Program-made: the position numbers and the translations under genes | Notes under the pieces: generated by a model | Told to the model about the DNA's origin: nothing | Databases searched by the model: none | What the model saw: the letters and a program-made list of their open reading frames with translations, nothing else | NCBI GenBank assembly: GCA_013824385.1 | Contig: PNNU01000019.1 | Location: 1 to 17,250 of the forward strand | Reading direction: 5' to 3' | DNA length: 17,250 nt | Source of the DNA: Anaerolinea sp. | Lineage (GTDB): Bacteria; Chloroflexota; Anaerolineae; Anaerolineales; Anaerolineaceae | Shown: positions 14,790-17,250 of the stretch, one piece after another | How positions within the stretch are numbered: the stretch's first letter is position 1 | Layout: the number at the start of each line of letters is the position of its first letter

Positions 14790-14818
14790 ATTATACTGAG
14801 TAATGTTTGTTAATGCAA
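14790..14818 (-). promoter_or_regulatory. Promoter of the transport and sugar locus
   Basis: On the minus strand TTGCAT (14813-14818) and a perfect TATAAT (14790-14795) are exactly 17 bases apart. Transcription would begin near 14783, about 25 bases before the first permease start codon. This is the best promoter in the window for the eleven-gene strand. Confidence 0.75.
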
Positions 14819-14823
14819 GCTTT

Positions 14824-14885
14824 ATGTTATGTTTAGTTACATTTGACTATTTGTTTTAAGCCTGTTAGAATAAATAACATAACAT
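14824..14885. promoter_or_regulatory. Inverted repeat around the divergent promoters (candidate operator)
   Basis: ATGTTATGTT (14824-14833) and AACATAACAT (14876-14885) are perfect inverted copies 42 bases apart. The left arm lies between the two -35 boxes. The right arm covers the expected start point of the + promoter. A related ATGTTTGTTA (14803-14812) lies in the spacer of the - promoter. The DeoR upstream region at 6141-6174 has similar TATGTT, AACATA and AACATCAC elements. The layout suits a repressor that bridges two sites. Confidence 0.5.
14843..14871 (+). promoter_or_regulatory. Promoter of the GHMP kinase gene
   Basis: TTGACT (14843-14848) and TAGAAT (14866-14871) are 17 bases apart, close to the vegetative consensus. 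The start point should be near 14878, giving a leader of about 40 bases. A TTG that could be taken as an upstream start codon is in fact the first three bases of the -35 box. Confidence 0.75.
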
Positions 14886-14917
14886 CACGAATTAAGTACA
14901 ATAAAAATGGAGGAACC

Positions 14918-16369
14918 ATGACTTTGAACACCCAGAATCCCGCAGATTTCTCCCCCGATACAACCAATTTTGTTGGACAGACCCGTTCTTTGAATGGTCA
15001 AATCTTTGAACCTGGCAAACCGATTTTCATTAACCGTGCTCCAGGCCGGCTTGACCTAATGGGCGGCAATGACGACTATACCGGCGGTCTCGTTTTTGAG
15101 ACTACCATTGCCGAAGCCACGTTTTTTGCCGCGCAATCCCGCGTTGACTCTCATTTTGTGCTTCACAACCCTTCGGTGCATGATATTGGCTGGCAGGAAA
15201 CCATCGAATTCGATTTGAGCGATTTCACTTCCCAATCAGGTGTTCGCACATTGGAGCAAGTCCGCGACTGGATCAACCGCGATCCACTCAAAAGCTGGTT
15301 TGCCTATATTGTTGGAAATTTATACTTCTTGAAAATGCACTATCCAGAAAAAGTGACCTACGGTCTGAACATGTATATGGACTCAAACATTCCTTTAGGC
15401 AAGGGTGTCAGCTCTTCGGCTGCCCTCGAAGTCGCAGCAATGAAAGCCTGTGCGGCAGCATACAATGTGGAAGCCAAAGGAATCGAGTTGGCCGGTTGGA
15501 CACAGTGGGTGGAGAACGCCATCGCACAATCTGCCAGCGGTGTCATGGACCAGTTTGCTGTTATCATGGGCGACGAGAATGCTTTTACCCCCATGCTCTG
15601 CCAACCCTGCCTCCCCTACCCGCTGGTTCAGCTACCTCAGGGCTTGCACATCTGGGGAATCGATTCAGGTGTGCGTCACTCGGTAGCCGGAATCGAATAT
15701 GAGGCTGCGCGAGCCGCCACTTTCATGGGCTACCAGATGATCTGCGAATGGGAAGATCTGCCCGTTACCCGTGAACAATCGGGGGTTCTGGAACGTTATA
15801 CTGACCCGCGCTGGCAGGGTTATCTTGCGCGCCTTACCCCCAGCCTGTTCCGTGCGCATTATGAAGACCGTTTACCTGCCAGAATGCTCGGTGGAAAATT
15901 CACAGAAATCTTCTCTGAGCACTTTGACCCCTACACCCCCATCAGGCATGAAGTCGATTATCCTGTGCGATCCGCCACTCGGTACGCCGTTGAAGAGAAC
16001 CAGCGTGTGAACTTATTTTATGAAATTCTCAAGTCAGCTTCTTCACCAGTGTCTGATGACACCCTCAATTTATTGGGAGAATTAATGTATGGAGCCCATA
16101 CCGGTTATAGCGATTGTGGGTTGGGTTCCACTGAAACCGACCTATTGGTAAAACTTGTACGCGCTGAAAGCGGGCATGACCTGTTTGGTGCCAAAATCAC
16201 AGGTGGCGGCGCTGGAGGTACGGTCGCTGTCATTGGACGCAGCACCCCTACAGCTGAAGCTGCTTTTACACGGGTAGCTACAGTCTATAAAAAACAAACT
16301 GGTATCAAGCCTTATATCTTCAATGGTTCCTCTCAAGGCGCTGATGCATTTGGTATTTTAATCCTATAA
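14918..16369 (+). CDS. GHMP-family sugar 1-kinase resembling L-arabinokinase
   Basis: A 483-residue GHMP kinase. The three family motifs are APGRLDLMGGNDDYTGG (41-57), PLGKGVSSSAALEVAAMKA (159-177, ATP-binding loop) and AKITGGGAGGTVAVIG (425-440). Galactokinase has Gly-Glu-His at the first motif, where Glu contacts the galactose 6-hydroxyl. Here it is Gly-Gly-Asn, as in plant L-arabinokinase (PGRLDVMGG from memory). Other blocks also match that enzyme: VENAIAQSASGVMDQ (198-212), then YAVEENQRVNLF (356-367), then GELMYGAHTGYSDCGLGS (387-404). The expected reaction is sugar + ATP to sugar 1-phosphate in the cytoplasm, with L-arabinose as the best guess and galactose or galacturonate as alternatives. 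The start is the ATG four bases after GGAGG. It is divergent from the transporter genes and shares their control region. Confidence 0.85.
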   Translation: MTLNTQNPADFSPDTTNFVGQTRSLNGQIFEPGKPIFINRAPGRLDLMGGNDDYTGGLVFETTIAEATFFAAQSRVDSHFVLHNPSVHDIGWQETIEFDLSDFTSQSGVRTLEQVRDWINRDPLKSWFAYIVGNLYFLKMHYPEKVTYGLNMYMDSNIPLGKGVSSSAALEVAAMKACAAAYNVEAKGIELAGWTQWVENAIAQSASGVMDQFAVIMGDENAFTPMLCQPCLPYPLVQLPQGLHIWGIDSGVRHSVAGIEYEAARAATFMGYQMICEWEDLPVTREQSGVLERYTDPRWQGYLARLTPSLFRAHYEDRLPARMLGGKFTEIFSEHFDPYTPIRHEVDYPVRSATRYAVEENQRVNLFYEILKSASSPVSDDTLNLLGELMYGAHTGYSDCGLGSTETDLLVKLVRAESGHDLFGAKITGGGAGGTVAVIGRSTPTAEAAFTRVATVYKKQTGIKPYIFNGSSQGADAFGILIL

Positions 16370-16540
16370 TTTACAGGTTCTTTTTCTGGCTTTGTTCATT
16401 TTTTTATAAGAAAAAAGGTCCTTAATCCAAAAAGCTTTTAGTAATTTTGAGGAATGGGGTTTTTATTTTACTGTTTTTTACTTATACCTTTTCAATGAAT
16501 TCAAAAAAGGATACCTTTCTTGAATTCTCTGGTCAAATAA
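16370..16540. other. AT-rich gap after the GHMP kinase with an imperfect palindrome
   Basis: The gap contains long T and A runs, including TTTTTTTATAAGAAAAAA near 16401-16417, which could fold weakly and help end the kinase transcript. GAATTCAA...TTGAATTC (16497-16527) makes a 14-position stem with one mismatch and an ATA loop, but no U-tract follows. No gene is visible here. Confidence 0.4.
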
Positions 16541-17051
16541 CGTCAAAATGCATTTATTAAGCACATACACGATCAAGCCGCCGCAACATTGGATGGATTG
16601 GAGGCGCCGGCAGAATTATTTGTTGGAACAGAAGACATTTCACATGTGATAAAAGTTTTCAATTATAAAGAGGTTTACCGTCACATGAGTAACGTTGCTG
16701 ACCTGGGGGATGAAGCGGCCAAACGTCTGGCCAGCGTGAACAGTCAGACCTACACCTATGTTGCCAACGAGAATTTACTCGCTGACGGTGCAAAGACTTT
16801 TACCTACAACTACGCCAACCCCCTAATCCAGGTGGTAAGCAGCGTTGACACCTACCAATACACCAATAATGGACTCGGTGACCGATTGCAAAGCCCGCTC
16901 AATGGCACAACCACTACCTACTCTCATGACCTGAACAGCGACCTGACCCAGGTGCTCGCGGTTGGAACCAACACCTATACCTTCGGGTTCAACCGTTTTG
17001 CCCAAGTGTTTATTACCCAGACCGGTTATTTCTTCGGCGATGCGCCGCGGT

Positions 17052-17130
17052 GCGCACCATTTTTGGTGTGGGGAGTGTGCGGCAAGCGCGAACTGCTTGC
17101 CCCCACGCGTGGTTTTTACATGGGGTGCGC
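17052..17130. repeat. GC-rich imperfect palindrome at the RHS break
   Basis: GCGCACC (17052-17058) and GGTGCGC (17124-17130) are inverted ends. GGCAAGC (17081-17087) and GCTTGCC (17095-17101) are an inner perfect seven-pair stem with a seven-base loop. TGGGG and CCCCA lie between them in pairing position. The whole could fold as one long hairpin. Its right half overlaps copy 2 of the short CCCC...GGGG element. It begins where RHS similarity ends, so it is a candidate insertion or repeat unit. Confidence 0.45.
17100..17125 (+). repeat. 26-base CCCC...GGGG element, copy 2
   Basis: This copy starts CCCCCACGCGTG and ends ATGGGG. Its 14-base block TGCCCCCACGCGTG (17098-17111) is identical to 189-202, and the TTTT, CA and GGGG that follow align without gaps. 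It has no obvious flanking duplication and is part of the larger palindrome at 17052-17130. Confidence 0.5.
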
Positions 17131-17250
17131 CCCGAGCTCATGCTTTTCGAGTGAGCGGGGTGTGGATCCGCCAATTGACCAAAAAATTATTTTTATTCTT
17201 TACGTACACGGCGTCCAATTTCCTGAAGTCGTATCATGTCTTCCTCAGGT

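Larger units (their letters stand above)
16541..17250 (+). pseudogene. Degenerate RHS/YD-repeat fragment, open at the right edge
   Basis: One frame is open from about 16541 to the end of the window; the first ATG in it is at 16685 and lacks a good ribosome binding site. The first ~55 codons are not RHS-like. From about 16712 the sequence reads as YD repeats with damaged consensus residues: TYVANENLL where TYDxNGNLL is usual, FTYNYANPL where FTYDYANRL is usual, and TYSHDLNSDL. It follows the RHS pattern to GYFFGDA near 17046, where family members continue with GSVRQL. Here it switches abruptly to GC-rich palindromic sequence and unrelated codons. Loss of the signature residues and the abrupt break indicate a decaying fragment. 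Confidence 0.6.

Noticed and set aside
14843..14917. Upstream TTG start for the GHMP kinase adding 25 residues
   Set aside because: The TTG is the first half of the -35 box of the promoter; the ATG at 14918 has GGAGG and begins close to the family's conserved N-terminus.
16823..17005. Minus-strand open frame opposite the right RHS fragment
   Set aside because: It is the antisense shadow of YD-repeat sequence and has no independent support.

Overview
The window reads as a bacterial chromosome segment, most likely from Anaerolineae or a relative within Chloroflexota. That placement is an inference. It rests on the Ala/Thr/Pro-rich linker after the lipobox of the solute-binding lipoprotein, on the style of the YD/RHS-repeat fragments at both edges, and on the general mix of genes. 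Nothing in the window (rRNA, housekeeping gene) fixes the taxon.

Layout. (1) Left edge, 1-372: the 3' end of an RHS/YD-repeat gene on the + strand, carrying a clean 30-base in-frame insertion. (2) 442-1866 (-): a DUF234-type AAA ATPase with a C-terminal nuclease-like motif; its promoter lies inside a perfect AT-rich palindrome. (3) About 1870-3275: 1.4 kb of AT-rich DNA with no convincing gene. It holds three 3'-end fragments of tRNA-like sequence, the last followed by an intrinsic terminator, and looks like a scar of past integrations. (4) 3276-14757 (-): a large carbohydrate locus with eleven genes on one strand. In transcription order these are two permeases, an ABC ATPase, a predicted six-hairpin (alpha/alpha) protein, a solute-binding lipoprotein, an FGGY sugar kinase, an AraA-like sugar isomerase, a DeoR-family regulator, and a YjbQ / triosephosphate-isomerase-like / YjbQ triplet that ends at a terminator. 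(5) 14918-16369 (+): a divergently transcribed GHMP kinase that resembles plant L-arabinokinase. (6) 16541-17250 (+): a degenerate RHS/YD fragment that runs into a GC-rich palindromic repeat and off the edge.

How the genes may work together. The transporter would import a sugar or sugar derivative, the isomerase would make a ketose and the FGGY kinase would phosphorylate it. The DeoR repressor would respond to a phosphorylated intermediate. The GHMP kinase would give a separate anomeric 1-phosphorylation route. No recognisable pentulose-phosphate epimerase or sugar-phosphate aldolase is present. The gene positions where one would be expected are filled by two 47%-identical YjbQ paralogues (putative metal-binding) around a triosephosphate isomerase paralogue. 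My main hypothesis is that this triplet carries out the missing lower steps.

The two RHS fragments are in the same orientation and overlap by one short homologous stretch. The roughly 16.3 kb between them may therefore have been inserted into, or recombined between, RHS genes.
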